From CAVQCA01 sp963710815 (lineage in GTDB: Bacteria; Pseudomonadota; Gammaproteobacteria; UBA9214), in assembly GCA_963710815.1 (NCBI GenBank), contig CAVQCA010000076.1, positions 1 to 64,000 of the forward strand: 64,000 nt of DNA, given 5' to 3'. Of this stretch, positions 27,382 through 36,651 are shown piece by piece. The position numbers and the translations under genes were made by a program. Under the pieces are notes generated by a model that ran no database searches, had not been told where the DNA came from, and worked only from the letters and a program-made list of their open reading frames with translations. Position 1 is the stretch's first letter; each line of letters starts with the position of its first letter.

Positions 27382-28134
27382 ATGGCATGCATTCTCCGGA
27401 AAGGATTTCTCGCTTTGCTGCTGGCCGTTGCGGTGGTTGCAGCGCCGTCTTCTTATGCGGCCACCTTCCCCGACAAGCCGCCCAAAGCGCATTTCTTCGT
27501 CGACGAGGCCCATCTCCTCGACGATCAGGCGCAAAAGGCGATCGATACCACTGCCCAGGCCCTGCTCAAGGAGGAGCGGATCCCGCTCTTCGTTGTGACC
27601 ATCCCGTCCCTTTCCGCCCATGAAGCGAGCGGTCTGGGCATCGATCAGTATGCCAGGGAGTTGTTTAATACCTGGGGCATCGGCTCCCCGGAGCGCAACT
27701 ACGGCATCCTGCTGCTGGTTTCGGCGGGGGACCGCAAGGCGCGTATCGAACTGGGCGCGGGCTTTGAACACCGCTACGACACCCAGGCCAACGATATCAT
27801 GCAGTCGCTGATCGTCCCGGCCTTTCGTCGGGGCGATTACTCCACCGGGATCAGTGACGGCGTGCGTGGTCTGGATGCCATGGCGAGGGGGCTGCAACTG
27901 CCCAGACCGACAACGCCCTGGTGGTTCTGGCCGGTGCTGATCGCTGCCGCGATCTTCTTCGGCGTTCTGATCTACAACCTGTTCAAGAAGGGCAAGTCCG
28001 GGTGGGCCTGGGCATTGATCGCCGCCCTCGCGGTGCTCATCTATTTCCTGCTCCGCACGGCCGCCGCCGGGGGATCCGGCGGGGGCTTCGGGGGCGGGTC
28101 GTCGGGCGGCGGCGGAGCGACCGGCTCATGGTAG
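27382..28134 (+). CDS. TPM-domain (YgcG-type) membrane-anchored protein
   Basis: Start ATG 27382 is chosen because a signal peptide follows directly (ACILRKGFLALLLAVAVVAA); the frame is open further upstream. The 250-aa protein has a TPM/PsbQ-like phosphatase-fold domain (about 30-170; VDEAHLLDDQAQKAIDTTAQ, RNYGILLLVSAGDRKARIEL). Two membrane helices follow (TPWWFWPVLIAAAIFFGVLI; GWAWALIAALAVLIYFLLR), then a Gly/Ser-rich tail (GGSGGGFGGGSSGGGG). This layout is typical of YgcG proteins, whose biochemical role is unclear. It is followed 10 bp later by a second TPM gene, but the usual LemA gene is missing. Confidence 0.9.
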   Translation: MACILRKGFLALLLAVAVVAAPSSYAATFPDKPPKAHFFVDEAHLLDDQAQKAIDTTAQALLKEERIPLFVVTIPSLSAHEASGLGIDQYARELFNTWGIGSPERNYGILLLVSAGDRKARIELGAGFEHRYDTQANDIMQSLIVPAFRRGDYSTGISDGVRGLDAMARGLQLPRPTTPWWFWPVLIAAAIFFGVLIYNLFKKGKSGWAWALIAALAVLIYFLLRTAAAGGSGGGFGGGSSGGGGATGSW

Positions 28135-28144
28135 GTGCAGGGAG

Positions 28145-28819
28145 ATGAAAAAGGCCAGCACGCTGTTCAACGAGCAGCAACGACAGCTCATCGCGGCCGC
28201 CGTGACCGAGGCGGAAAAGGGCACCGCGGGCGAGATCGTGCCGGTAGTGGCCACGGTTTCGGGGCGCTACGACCGGGCCGAGGACCTGTTCGGGCTGCTG
28301 CTGGGTCTGGTGGCCCTGGTCGTGATATGGGTGTTGTTTCAGGACACCACCGAAACGGCATGGGCCGCCGGCCATACGCCGACGCTGGGACTTGCGGCAG
28401 TTATCGCCATTATCGTCGCCGGCTTCCTGGTTGGCGCCTCGCTCGCAACCCGTTTCCCCGTACTGCGGCTGCCCTTTATTCCGCCTCGCGAGATGCGCCA
28501 GGAGGTGGAGCGACGCGCATTCGAGGCCTTCCAGCGCTATCGCATCCGCACCACCAGGGGCGGGACCGGCGTGTTGATCTACGTGTCTCTCTACGAACAC
28601 ATGGTGCGTGTGGTAGGCGACGACGCGGTGACGGAGAAGATTTCCCGCGAGGATTGGGAGGGTATCTGCCGCCAGGTGGTAGACGGGATGAAGGCAGACA
28701 ACGCGGCCCAGGGTCTGATGCTGGCGATACGCCAGAGCGGCGAGCTGCTGGCACGCCACTTTCCCATCCTCCCCGATGACCGCGACGAACTGTCCAATGA
28801 ACTGATTCTGATCGACTGA
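28145..28819 (+). CDS. Second TPM-domain membrane protein
   Basis: The protein is 224 aa. It has an N-terminal half TPM segment (LIAAAVTEAEKGTAGEIVPV), two membrane helices at about 50-68 and 80-105 (LFGLLLGLVALVVIWVLF; AAVIAIIVAGFLVGASLAT), and a cytoplasmic or periplasmic C-terminal TPM-like domain (TGVLIYVSLYEHMVRVVGDD). Proteins of this form usually follow YgcG in the same operon, as here, and are thought to act with it. Function is not established. Confidence 0.88.
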   Translation: MKKASTLFNEQQRQLIAAAVTEAEKGTAGEIVPVVATVSGRYDRAEDLFGLLLGLVALVVIWVLFQDTTETAWAAGHTPTLGLAAVIAIIVAGFLVGASLATRFPVLRLPFIPPREMRQEVERRAFEAFQRYRIRTTRGGTGVLIYVSLYEHMVRVVGDDAVTEKISREDWEGICRQVVDGMKADNAAQGLMLAIRQSGELLARHFPILPDDRDELSNELILID

Positions 28820-29015
28820 TTTGACCCTCACCGTGCTGATGACGAGGCCGCCGGTGCGTATCCGTGCCTGGAAGTCGCGTGAATACTTGCCCACAAACAC
28901 TCGTACAGCCTGATCGCTCCTGCGGATTCGGCAACTCGGGTATGATGCGCAGTATCCGTCATCGGGGGCCGCATTCCCGCCGCAGGGACAACACGGAATC
29001 GAGACATTTTCACAC

Positions 29016-29663
29016 ATGAGCACACGCGCGGAAGAAATCAGGGATCAGGGGATGGCCGCGGGCCTCAGGCGGGCGGACCTCGATCCCAGTCCCTACCCGG
29101 AGTTTGAAAGGCGTTTCACCCTGGCTCTCGAGTCGGGTATTCCTGAACCCAATGCCATGAGCCTTGCCACGGTTGACGAAAACGGCCAGCCATGGGTGCG
29201 CGTCGTGCTGCTGAAAACCTACGATGAGCAGGGCTTCGTGTTCTTCACCAATTATGAAAGCCGCAAGTCGCGGCAGATTGCCCACAATCCCCGGGTGGCG
29301 CTGTCGTTCCCCTGGTTCGCGCTCGGCTGGGAGGTGAAGATCACCGGCGAGGCGGCACGGATCTCCTTCGCGGAATCGGCGAAATATTTCGCCACGCGTC
29401 CGCGCGGCAGCCAGATCGGCGCCTGGGCCTCGCCCCAGAGTCAGATCATCACCTCGCGTTCCCTGCTGGAGGCGAGGGTGGATGAAATGCGGCGCAAGTT
29501 GCAGGACCACGAGGTGCCGCTGCCGTCGTTCTGGGGTGGTTACCGTGTGCGCCCCTCCACCATCGAATTCTGGCAGGCGCGGGTAAATCGCCTGCATGAC
29601 CGCTTCATGTACAGCCGCGAGGAGGCGGAAGGTGCATGGTGCATCGAACGGCTGGCGCCATAG
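29016..29663 (+). CDS. pdxH: Pyridoxamine 5-phosphate oxidase
   Basis: A protein of 215 aa, full length for PdxH. Seen motifs include NAMSLATVDENGQPWVRVVL, FMN-binding FVFFTNYESRKSRQIAHNP, GSQIGAWASPQSQII and the C-terminal signature FWGGYRVRPSTIEFWQ followed by RLHDR. It oxidises pyridoxine or pyridoxamine 5-phosphate to pyridoxal 5-phosphate with FMN and oxygen, the last step of B6 biosynthesis and salvage. It is a cytoplasmic dimer. It stands alone between the TPM pair and a methyltransferase. Confidence 0.97.
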   Translation: MSTRAEEIRDQGMAAGLRRADLDPSPYPEFERRFTLALESGIPEPNAMSLATVDENGQPWVRVVLLKTYDEQGFVFFTNYESRKSRQIAHNPRVALSFPWFALGWEVKITGEAARISFAESAKYFATRPRGSQIGAWASPQSQIITSRSLLEARVDEMRRKLQDHEVPLPSFWGGYRVRPSTIEFWQARVNRLHDRFMYSREEAEGAWCIERLAP

Positions 29664-29715
29664 CCAGGCTGCATCGAGTCGGCGGGAATGCTCTGGATCA
29701 TCGCCCATGGCATGA

Positions 29716-30471
29716 TTGCCGGTGAACGTGATGCTGCGCGTTATTGAACCTGAATTGATGGTCGATCCGGGACAGGCCGAAGCCTATGCGGAGGCCGATT
29801 TCGATGCGGCCCACAGCCGGATCGTGGAGACCTTCGGGGCGTGCTTCCCTGGCGTTGAAGTCACCGGGGCAGTCCTCGACCTCGGCTGCGGCCCGGGGGA
29901 TATCAGCTTCCGGTTCGCTGCGCGGTTTCCGGGCAGTGCGGTGGTCGGCGTGGACGGCTCGCCGGCCATGATCCGACTGGCCCGTCAGCGCAAGGCGCGT
30001 GAAACCGGACCGGCTGATCGTGTGCGCTTCATCGAGGGCCGACTCCCCGGCGCTTCACTGCCGGCGGGGCCCTATGCGGCGATCATCAGCAACAGCCTGC
30101 TGCATCACCTGCATCGACCGGCGGTGTTGTGGGAGACTATCGCCGCGTATGCCTCCGCGGGGACGCGGATCTACGTGGCGGACCTGATGCGCCCGCCGAC
30201 GAACGCCGCGGCCCGTCGACTGGTGGAGACCTATGCCGCCGGTGAACCGGAAATCCTGCGCCGGGATTTTTATCACTCCCTGTGCGCCGCGTTTACACCC
30301 CCGGAGATTGAGGCGCAGCTCGCGGCGGCTGATCTCGCCGGGCTGTCGGTCTCGGAGATCAGTGACCGCCACCTGGTCGGGTTCATGGCGTTGCTGTCGA
30401 CTGTGAATGACACTATTGCTGATCCTTCAGGGGGGAGGGGTCGTCGATGCGCTGGTATCCGGCACGGGTGA
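29716..30471 (+). CDS. Class I SAM-dependent methyltransferase
   Basis: A protein of about 246-251 aa; it may start at TTG 29716 or, more plausibly, ATG 29731. The Rossmann motifs are clear: motif I VLDLGCGPGDISFRFAARFP, the acidic residue in VVGVDGSPAMIRLA, motif IV IISNSLLHHLHRPAVLWETI and post-motif TRIYVADLMRPP. It belongs to the UbiE/Methyltransf_25-like group, but the substrate is not evident. Linkage to ubiX 53 bp downstream might hint at quinone metabolism, though that is weak inference. Confidence 0.85.
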   Translation: MPVNVMLRVIEPELMVDPGQAEAYAEADFDAAHSRIVETFGACFPGVEVTGAVLDLGCGPGDISFRFAARFPGSAVVGVDGSPAMIRLARQRKARETGPADRVRFIEGRLPGASLPAGPYAAIISNSLLHHLHRPAVLWETIAAYASAGTRIYVADLMRPPTNAAARRLVETYAAGEPEILRRDFYHSLCAAFTPPEIEAQLAAADLAGLSVSEISDRHLVGFMALLSTVNDTIADPSGGRGRRCAGIRHG

Positions 30472-30524
30472 AGCTCTATGATGTTCCCCCTCGACTACCG
30501 GCCAATTCCTGGAGGTTACCACGC

Positions 30525-31134
30525 ATGCGGTTGATCATAGGCATTACGGGTGCGAGTGGAGTGATCTACGGCATTCGGCTGCTCGAGACACTCCGGACCA
30601 TGCCCGGGGTCGAGACGCATATCGTGATTAGCGGCGGGGCCAGGCTGAACATCGAACTGGAGACCGACCGGACCATCAAAGCAGGTTGAGGCGCTGGCCG
30701 ACATCGTGCACAGCGACAGGAATCTCGCGGCCTCCATTAGCAGCGGCTCCTTCCAGACCGACGGAATGGTCATCGTGCCATGTTCGATGAAGACGCTGTC
30801 CGGCGTGGTCAATTCCTACGACGACAACCTGGTCGTGCGCGCGGCCGATGTGGTGCTGAAGGAGCGGCGGCGCCTGGTTCTGGTGCCCAGGGAGTCGCCG
30901 CTGCACGTTGGCCATACACGGCTTCTGCACGAAGCAGCCTTGATGGGCGCAATCATCTGTCCGCCGGTGCCGGCGTTCTATCATAGTCCCGGGTCGGTGG
31001 ACGACATCATCAACCAGACGGTTGGCCGGATCCTGGACCTGTTCGGAATCGACAATGACCTGGTCAGCCGCTGGCAAGGTCTGCCGAATAATAAGGGACC
31101 GAGTGGCCGGCATCACCGAGGTCCGGGCGGGTGA
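30525..31134 (+). CDS. ubiX: UbiX flavin prenyltransferase (frameshifted)
   Basis: Start ATG 30525 follows GGAGG at about 30511. The first frame gives MRLIIGITGASGVIYGIRLL and stops at TGA after TDRTIKAG. Removing one G near 30681 joins it to QVEALADIVHSDRN, then the conserved SGSFQTDGMVIVPCSMKTLS and RRLVLVPRESPLHVGHTRLL, giving a 203-aa protein of normal length. UbiX joins dimethylallyl phosphate to FMN to make prenylated FMN, the cofactor of the UbiD decarboxylase. A real inactivation would affect ubiquinone synthesis, so a sequence error is the simpler reading. Confidence 0.9.
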
Positions 31135-31211
31135 GGAAACCGCCGTGATTACATCCGGGTCGACGCTGGTGTACAGCGTCGACGCCGGTATGCAGAGCGG
31201 ACAATGGAGCC

Positions 31212-31751
31212 ATGCCTTCATCGAGACTGCTACCGGTCAAGGAACGGAGCCAGACACTGATCCGGGAAATCCACTTCCGGGATCCGTCGGGCCGGGATCT
31301 GAACCCGCCCGTTGTGTCTCACCCGCGGCTGGACGCGACTGCCGGTGTCACGGCACAATCATCTTCCATGCGGGACGAGGAACGTGACCGGAAAATCGTG
31401 CGCTGGCAGCAGCAGGCGCGGGAGGCGGCGAAGCGCAAGCGGCATCGCAACCTCTATGTCATCACCCTTCTGCCGCAGGTGCTGGAACGCAAGGACTTCC
31501 GCAAGGCCAACCCGGGGTACGTCGAGGGCATGCCATGTCTGTATGTCGGCAGCACCATCCAGAACCCGGGCGACCGCTTCGAGCAGCATATGGCCGGTTA
31601 CCGCAGCAGCAAATATCCCAAGCACTACGGCGTCGAACTGGCGCAGGATATGATCGACGGCTTCGATGACGCGGGCCTGCCCGAGGAGGAGCAGGAATAC
31701 GCCCTGGCCGAGTGGTTGCGAGAACAGGGCTGCGCCGTTTGGCAGAATTGA
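31212..31751 (+). CDS. GIY-YIG-like small nuclease-family protein
   Basis: A protein of up to 179 aa; the conserved part begins near ATG 31371 (MRDEERDRKIVRWQQQ), which could be the true start. The core HRNLYVITLLPQVLERKDF, then GMPCLYVGSTIQNPGDRFEQ and YRSSKYPKHYGVELAQDM, resembles single-domain GIY-YIG proteins (Tyr of VYVI-type, then YVG-T and an Arg). The acidic end EEEQEYALAEWLREQG contains a candidate catalytic Glu. It could be a DNA or RNA nuclease, but the standard GIY and YIG are only partly kept and activity is not assured. Confidence 0.6.
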   Translation: MPSSRLLPVKERSQTLIREIHFRDPSGRDLNPPVVSHPRLDATAGVTAQSSSMRDEERDRKIVRWQQQAREAAKRKRHRNLYVITLLPQVLERKDFRKANPGYVEGMPCLYVGSTIQNPGDRFEQHMAGYRSSKYPKHYGVELAQDMIDGFDDAGLPEEEQEYALAEWLREQGCAVWQN

Positions 31752-31990
31752 CCACGTGCGGCAATCGTCCCTTGCCCTCCGAGGCGGGTATGTGCACGCA
31801 CTGAAGAGCCGGCGGACTGCGTGCTCAACGTGCGGCCCCGGCCGATGCCGTGGTTCCCGGGACTGCGCGACTTGTCAGGATCTTCAGACACACCTCGGGC
31901 TGTGGATCGGCAGGAGTGCGACCCGGAAAGCCAAACGATCCCGCCTGATGACGGTTGGCATGGGTTCAATTGCGACGCACGTTTGGCCAA

Positions 31991-32560
31991 TCAGCCAAAT
32001 GGCGAGACGCCGATCAGCCACTGGTGCAGCCAGAGGGCGAAGACGACGTATATCGCAAGACCCAGAAGGACGGCAATGACATCGTTCGCCCGGGTGTGCG
32101 GCAGCCGCGGTACGGAAGGCTCGCTGCGGTGCTTGAGCGAGATGCGATCCGCCACGGCCCACACAAGCAGGCTGCCGAAGAGCAGTACATCGGCGTACGA
32201 GCCGTTGGAAAGCAGGTGGGCGAAGGCCCAGAGCTTGGTCGCGTCCAGCATCGGGTGTTTCAGGGTTGCCTGGATGCGCCCCGGCAGATAGGCGGCCAGC
32301 AGCAGCGGGAACACGGGGACCATTAGTACGATGGTCACGTGGTGCATCCACACCGGCGGCTCGTAAAGCATCACCGGGGCCTCGCGCGCCAGCCCGTAGC
32401 CCCGGACGATCAGTACGAAGCCGGCGATGGCGATGAGGGAGTACAGCGCCTTCCAGGGCAATTCACCCATGCGCCCGATCATGCGCCGGCGCCACGGATC
32501 GTTGAAGATCGCCACCGAGTGCACGGCGATGAAGATAATCAGTCCTGCAATGAGTATGTT
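31991..32560 (-). CDS. NnrU-family membrane protein
   Basis: ATG 32560 (MNILIAGLIIFIAVHSVAIF) is chosen because the family starts with this helix. The 189-aa protein has about five to six membrane helices, with the motif SVAIFNDPWRRRMIGRMGEL after TM1 and LKHPMLDATKLWAFAHLLSNG in the middle, as in NnrU proteins first met in denitrifiers. The family is linked to nitric-oxide metabolism in some bacteria and is related to isoprenoid-pathway membrane proteins. Its role here is open. It is divergent from the ferredoxin gene. Confidence 0.9.
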   Translation of the reverse strand, partial: NILIAGLIIFIAVHSVAIFNDPWRRRMIGRMGELPWKALYSLIAIAGFVLIVRGYGLAREAPVMLYEPPVWMHHVTIVLMVPVFPLLLAAYLPGRIQATLKHPMLDATKLWAFAHLLSNGSYADVLLFGSLLVWAVADRISLKHRSEPSVPRLPHTRANDVIAVLLGLAIYVVFALWLHQWLIGVSPFG

Positions 32561-32639
32561 CATGGATACGCTCGCTGGTCCCGGGTTAGTATCCACTTTA
32601 GCACGGCCAGTGTGGTGTGTGAGAGGATCTCCGATACCC

Positions 32640-32942
32640 ATGACATTCAGCGTAACGATCCAGAGCACCGGGGAGCGGTTTACCGTGGAGCCGGGCGAGA
32701 CCGTGCTGCAAGCGGGGCTGCGCCAGGGCATAACACTTCCCTGCGGCTGTCATGGCGGCGTGTGCGGGGCCTGCATCAGCCGGATCATAGAAGGCCGGGT
32801 CGTGTACCCTGACGGTCAGCCGCTGGCCTTGATGGTGGAAGACGCCGAATCGGGCAAGGGATTATGCTGTGTCGGCCACGCGGCCAGCGACCTGGTGATC
32901 GAACCGGAGAATCCGGCGGTAGACTGGGAACCGTGGGTATAG
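32640..32942 (+). CDS. Stand-alone 2Fe-2S ferredoxin-like protein
   Basis: A 100-aa protein starts at ATG 32640. It has the plant-type 2Fe-2S pattern Cys37-x4-Cys42-x2-Cys45 (CHGGVCGACIS) and a fourth ligand at Cys76 or Cys77 (GLCCVGHA). The sequence is closest in style to the N-terminal ferredoxin domain of CDP-glucose-reductase or oxygenase-reductase flavoproteins, but here the FAD/NAD domain is absent and the protein ends DWEPWV. It probably carries electrons for an oxygenase or desaturase elsewhere. The CC pair at the last ligand is unusual. Confidence 0.88.
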   Translation: MTFSVTIQSTGERFTVEPGETVLQAGLRQGITLPCGCHGGVCGACISRIIEGRVVYPDGQPLALMVEDAESGKGLCCVGHAASDLVIEPENPAVDWEPWV

Positions 32943-32978
32943 GCCGCGAAGGGAAAATACGACGTTTCTCCTTGCTCG

Positions 32979-33009
32979 TGACGAACACCTGAATCCGACG
33001 GACTCCTGA
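32979..33009. repeat. Half-copy of a family A element
   Basis: About 31 bp (TGACGAACACCTG, then AATCCGACGGACTCCTGA) aligns with the right half of the minimal family A copy at 3148-3199 (TGACGAACCCCCAG, then GTCCGACAGG). It lies directly before the DUF349 gene. The match is imperfect. Confidence 0.45.
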
Positions 33010-33022
33010 CGATAATCTGAAT

Positions 33023-35902
33023 ATGTTTACACGGTTATTTAAACCCAAATGGGAACACCCCGACCCGCGCACGCGCCGCGAGGCGCTTGGGGCCGGCGAG
33101 GTTCCGCCGGAAGTGCTGGCCAGGGCGGCGCGCGAGGATCCGGAGCCGGCGGTGCGCCGTAGTGCCGTAGAGCGTCTCGATGACCTCGAACTGCTTGCGA
33201 CGCTGGTTGCCACGGAACCGGCGGGCGACTTGCGGGAGGTGGCACGCCGCCGCCAGCGCGAGGTGCTGGCCGGGCCGCTGGCGGGAGGGGCACCCCTGGC
33301 GATGCGGCTGCAGGTCATGGCGCACGCCGCCTCGCCCGAACTCTGTGCGTACCTGGCGCGTGAGGCGCAGGCGGCGGAGATCCGTATCGCGGCCCTGGAG
33401 CGGGTGCAGGATACCGCCACGCTGTGCGCCATCGCCGTCGATGATCCGGTCTCGACCGTACGCCGCGCGGCGCTCGGGCGGATTGACGACCCGCGGGGAT
33501 GGGAGACGGTGGCCAGGGACGCCCGCAACAAGGACAAGCAGGTCAGCCGTATGGCGCGGGAACGCCTGGATGTTTACCGCAAGCGGCAGTCAGAACGGGA
33601 AACCGCGGAACGCCTATGCGCGGAACTCGAGACGCTGGCGGAGGCAGCGCCGGGGGCCGCCAGCCGGCAGCAACTTCTGCGCCTGGACCGCGAGTGGGGT
33701 CAGCTGGAAATGCAACCCGCACCGATGCAGGAATGTTTTGCCCGGGCGCGGCAGTCAGTTGCCACAGCAATCGAACGCTATCTTGCGGTGCAGAATGAAA
33801 GGCAGGCGATCTGCACCTCCCTGGAGGACTTGTCCAGGGGCCTGTGCCCGTCCGTCGGGGATGCGACGCTGCCCGTGCCGGAAGTACAGGCGCGGCTGCG
33901 GGAGGCAAGCGCCCGCTGGCAGGAGCTGGTCCCGGCGGCGGTTGATGCCCCCCTGCTGTCGGGACGGTTTGCCGGGCTGGTCAGGCAGATTCAGGGCGAG
34001 TCGGAGCGCCTGCTCATGGATCAGGCCCGCACTGTCCCGCTGCGTGCGCTGCTGCGGCAGGCCGACGAACTGCTTGCCAGTGCGGATGAACTCGACGAGG
34101 AGTCTGTCCACGACCTCGAGCACCGTTGGGAAGCGACCGTGCAGCCGGCCTCCCAGGGACTGGCGGAGGCATTACAGCAGGAATTCGCCTCCCGGCGCGA
34201 CCTGCTGCGGGAGCGGCTGAAGCGCCAGGCAAAACGACGCCGGCAAGCGCTGGAAGAGGCGGAGGAACTGATCGCCGGCATGGATCACCTGCTCCGGGAG
34301 GGTGAACTCGAACGGGCCCTGTCGCAACGCGACCGGGCCCGTCACCTGCTGAAAATCACGGCGGGCAAGGATGCACGCAGATGCGCCGCCTTGCAGGCGC
34401 GGCTGCAGCGTCTGCACCCACGGCTCGAACAGCTCCGGCAGTGGCGGCACTGGGGCTCCGGCAACGCGCGCGAGCGGCTGTGTGCCGAGATCGAATCGCT
34501 GGCTGACAGTGTCCTCCCCGCGGCGGAAATCGCCGCACGGGTGCGTACGGCCAGGGAGGCGTGGAAGCGCATCGACCGGGCAGAGGGGCCAGCGCGGGAG
34601 GAGTTCTGGCAGCGGTTCGACCAGGCATGTACCCGGGCCTATGCACCATTCCGGGAGGAGCGTCGGGAACAGGCGAAACGGCTGGCCGCGCACCTTGCGC
34701 AGAAGCAGGCGCTATGCACCGAGCTGGACACCCTTGAACGCGACACGGACTGGAAGACGGTTGACTGGCGTGCGGCGGACCGGCAGGTTCGTGCCGCCAG
34801 GGAGCGCTGGCGACGCATCGGACCGGTACCGGCCAGGGCGCGCAAAGCCCTGGAGAAAGGTTACCGCGAGGTGCTCGCGCGCCTGGAGTCGCATTTCGAT
34901 ACCGAGCGGGAGCGCGAACTGCGTCGCCGTCGCGCCCTGATCGCCCGGATAGAACAGCTCGCATCCGTTCCGGCCCGGCGCGATGCAATCCGCGAGGTGA
35001 AGGAAGCACAGAGTGGCTGGCCACCCACCGTGATTTCGGCGCCGGAGGTGGAGCAGGCCCTGTGGAGCGCCTTTCGCGGCGCCTGTGATGCCATATTCAA
35101 CCGCGCGAAGGAAGATCGCGCGGCGGCCGACGCCGAACGCCAGCAGAACCTCGATCGCAAGTCGGTCCTGTGCGGTGAGCTGGAAACCCTGCTGGACCGC
35201 CCGGAGGGGGATTTTCATGGCCTGGCGCAGCGTTTTGCCGCCGCAAGGGCAGAATGGCAGGAGATCGGCGACGTTCCCCGCAAACTGGAACGGACGCTGG
35301 AGGGACGTTACGACGCGCTCATGAAACGGTATGCCGAGCGCCGTCAGCAGGAGGCGAAGGCGGCTCAACAGGCATTGTTGCGGGGCTTGCGTGAGCGCTC
35401 ACTTCTGTGCGAACGCCTGGAGAGCGCGCTGCTTGGGCACAACCTGCCGGAGATTGACCAGGAATCGTTGCTGCAGCACAGCCGTCATGCCTGGGAGGTG
35501 CTCGCACCGCTCGATGCGCCCGAGGCGCAAGGACTGCGGCAGCGCTTCGATCTGGCCGGTCGGGCGCTTGCGGGAGATGCCGCGGCGCGCAAAGACCTGA
35601 TCGATGCTCTGCCGCGAAATCTGGCGCGGCGACTGGAGATCTGCCTGTGGATGGAGATCGCCGCCGGGCTGGACTCGCCGGCAGAATACGGCGAGGCGCG
35701 CCTGCGGCTGCAGGTGTCGCGGCTTGCCGATGCGCTGAACCACCGCCAGGAAGGCGCACGCGCCGGCGCCGGGCAGCTGCACGCATTACTGATCGACTGG
35801 TATCTGGCCGGCCCCGCGCCGCTGGAGGCGAATGATGCACTCGAGGCGCGTGTGGCGCGGGTTCTCGATGCAGGCGGATACGATATCCAGCCCTCCGTTT
35901 GA
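33023..35902 (+). CDS. DUF349-repeat protein
   Basis: A very basic, Arg/Gln/Glu-rich helical protein of 959 aa. The N-terminal 200 residues contain HEAT-like pairs (HPDPRTRREALGAGEVPPEV, VRRSAVERLDDLELLATLVA). The rest has several DUF349 coiled repeats with the Trp-centred pattern (AREAWKRIDRAEGPAREEFW, AARERWRRIGPVPARARKAL, AARAEWQEIGDVPRKLERTL). DUF349 proteins are widespread in gammaproteobacteria and have no settled function. It is cytoplasmic, as no signal or membrane helix is seen. It is probably monocistronic, since a gap with a promoter-like site follows. Confidence 0.9.
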   Translation: MFTRLFKPKWEHPDPRTRREALGAGEVPPEVLARAAREDPEPAVRRSAVERLDDLELLATLVATEPAGDLREVARRRQREVLAGPLAGGAPLAMRLQVMAHAASPELCAYLAREAQAAEIRIAALERVQDTATLCAIAVDDPVSTVRRAALGRIDDPRGWETVARDARNKDKQVSRMARERLDVYRKRQSERETAERLCAELETLAEAAPGAASRQQLLRLDREWGQLEMQPAPMQECFARARQSVATAIERYLAVQNERQAICTSLEDLSRGLCPSVGDATLPVPEVQARLREASARWQELVPAAVDAPLLSGRFAGLVRQIQGESERLLMDQARTVPLRALLRQADELLASADELDEESVHDLEHRWEATVQPASQGLAEALQQEFASRRDLLRERLKRQAKRRRQALEEAEELIAGMDHLLREGELERALSQRDRARHLLKITAGKDARRCAALQARLQRLHPRLEQLRQWRHWGSGNARERLCAEIESLADSVLPAAEIAARVRTAREAWKRIDRAEGPAREEFWQRFDQACTRAYAPFREERREQAKRLAAHLAQKQALCTELDTLERDTDWKTVDWRAADRQVRAARERWRRIGPVPARARKALEKGYREVLARLESHFDTERERELRRRRALIARIEQLASVPARRDAIREVKEAQSGWPPTVISAPEVEQALWSAFRGACDAIFNRAKEDRAAADAERQQNLDRKSVLCGELETLLDRPEGDFHGLAQRFAAARAEWQEIGDVPRKLERTLEGRYDALMKRYAERRQQEAKAAQQALLRGLRERSLLCERLESALLGHNLPEIDQESLLQHSRHAWEVLAPLDAPEAQGLRQRFDLAGRALAGDAAARKDLIDALPRNLARRLEICLWMEIAAGLDSPAEYGEARLRLQVSRLADALNHRQEGARAGAGQLHALLIDWYLAGPAPLEANDALEARVARVLDAGGYDIQPSV

Positions 35903-36268
35903 GTCGGCTTGTTCAGGTTCCGGTTGTTGTTTCTGACGATCTGTTTACCGGTCGGCACAGGGCAGGTTGCCGAGACATCACGGTCGGTACCGTTATCCAA
36001 CCGTCAACGGGTCGACGTCTGAATTTTGCCTCAACAGGGGTTGAACGAGGCAGACAATGGTATAATGACGCCGGTCCGAGCAGGTTCAGGGCACCAGTCA
36101 CGTCCTTCGAAGTACTCCACACGCGGGAGAGCCGGGAAGGGAATTCCGGATCGTTCCGGATTTCCGACGGCTCGCGAACGGGATCAGGCGATTTTGCCGT
36201 GATGGTTGCGGTTCCCGGAGCCGCGAACGGGTATCCGAGTAGACAATCCAGCTCCAACGGGATGCATC
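35903..36268. other. Intergenic region with a promoter-like site
   Basis: About 365 bp contains an extended -10 element at 36058-36066 and no gene that can be supported. ORFs through it lack codon or family signals. Confidence 0.5.
36058..36066 (+). promoter_or_regulatory. Extended -10 promoter element
   Basis: TGGTATAAT is a consensus extended -10 box. A TTGAAC at 36041-36046 is too close (14-bp spacer) to act as a standard -35, but extended -10 promoters need none. It would transcribe the small membrane-protein gene at 36269 with a leader of about 195 nt. Confidence 0.5.
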
Positions 36269-36631
36269 ATGAAATACTCACTGAAAGGTGCATTGTTGTC
36301 GGGCCTGGTGTTCCCGGGCCTGGGTCAGCTCGCGCTGAAACGCTACCGCAGCGGTGTCTCGCTGATACTGATTACCATGGGCGGCCTGTTCGTGATCATG
36401 AGGATAATCGTGCAGCAGGCGTATGCCATCCTGGATAAAATCCAGGTGGAAGGCGGAACGCCTGATATGGAAGCGATTACCCGGGCGGTCGCCCATTCCA
36501 GTACGCCGTCCGACAGCCTCATCATCAACCTGGTGATGCTGCTGATGGTTCTGTGCTGGCTTTTCGGAATCGTCCATGCCTATCGAATCGGTAAGCGCAT
36601 GGATCTGGAAGTCCGGGATAAGAACAGATAG
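36269..36631 (+). CDS. Small two- or three-helix membrane protein with PGLGQ motif
   Basis: A protein of 120 aa from ATG 36269. It begins KYSLKGALLSGLVFPGLGQL followed by KRYRSG. The PGLGQ-x-Y-G-like hairpin turn is shared with many TM2/DUF5683-type small membrane proteins. Further helices are GVSLILITMGGLFVIMRIIV and LIINLVMLLMVLCWLFGIVH. The C-terminus is charged and cytoplasmic. Function is unknown. Confidence 0.7.
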   Translation: MKYSLKGALLSGLVFPGLGQLALKRYRSGVSLILITMGGLFVIMRIIVQQAYAILDKIQVEGGTPDMEAITRAVAHSSTPSDSLIINLVMLLMVLCWLFGIVHAYRIGKRMDLEVRDKNR

Positions 36632-36651
36632 AAATGGCAGTCGTCACCCCG

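Noticed and set aside
31821..32291. Plus-strand frames opposite NnrU and in the gap before it
   Set aside because: They run through the antisense of a clear membrane protein and show no protein-like pattern.
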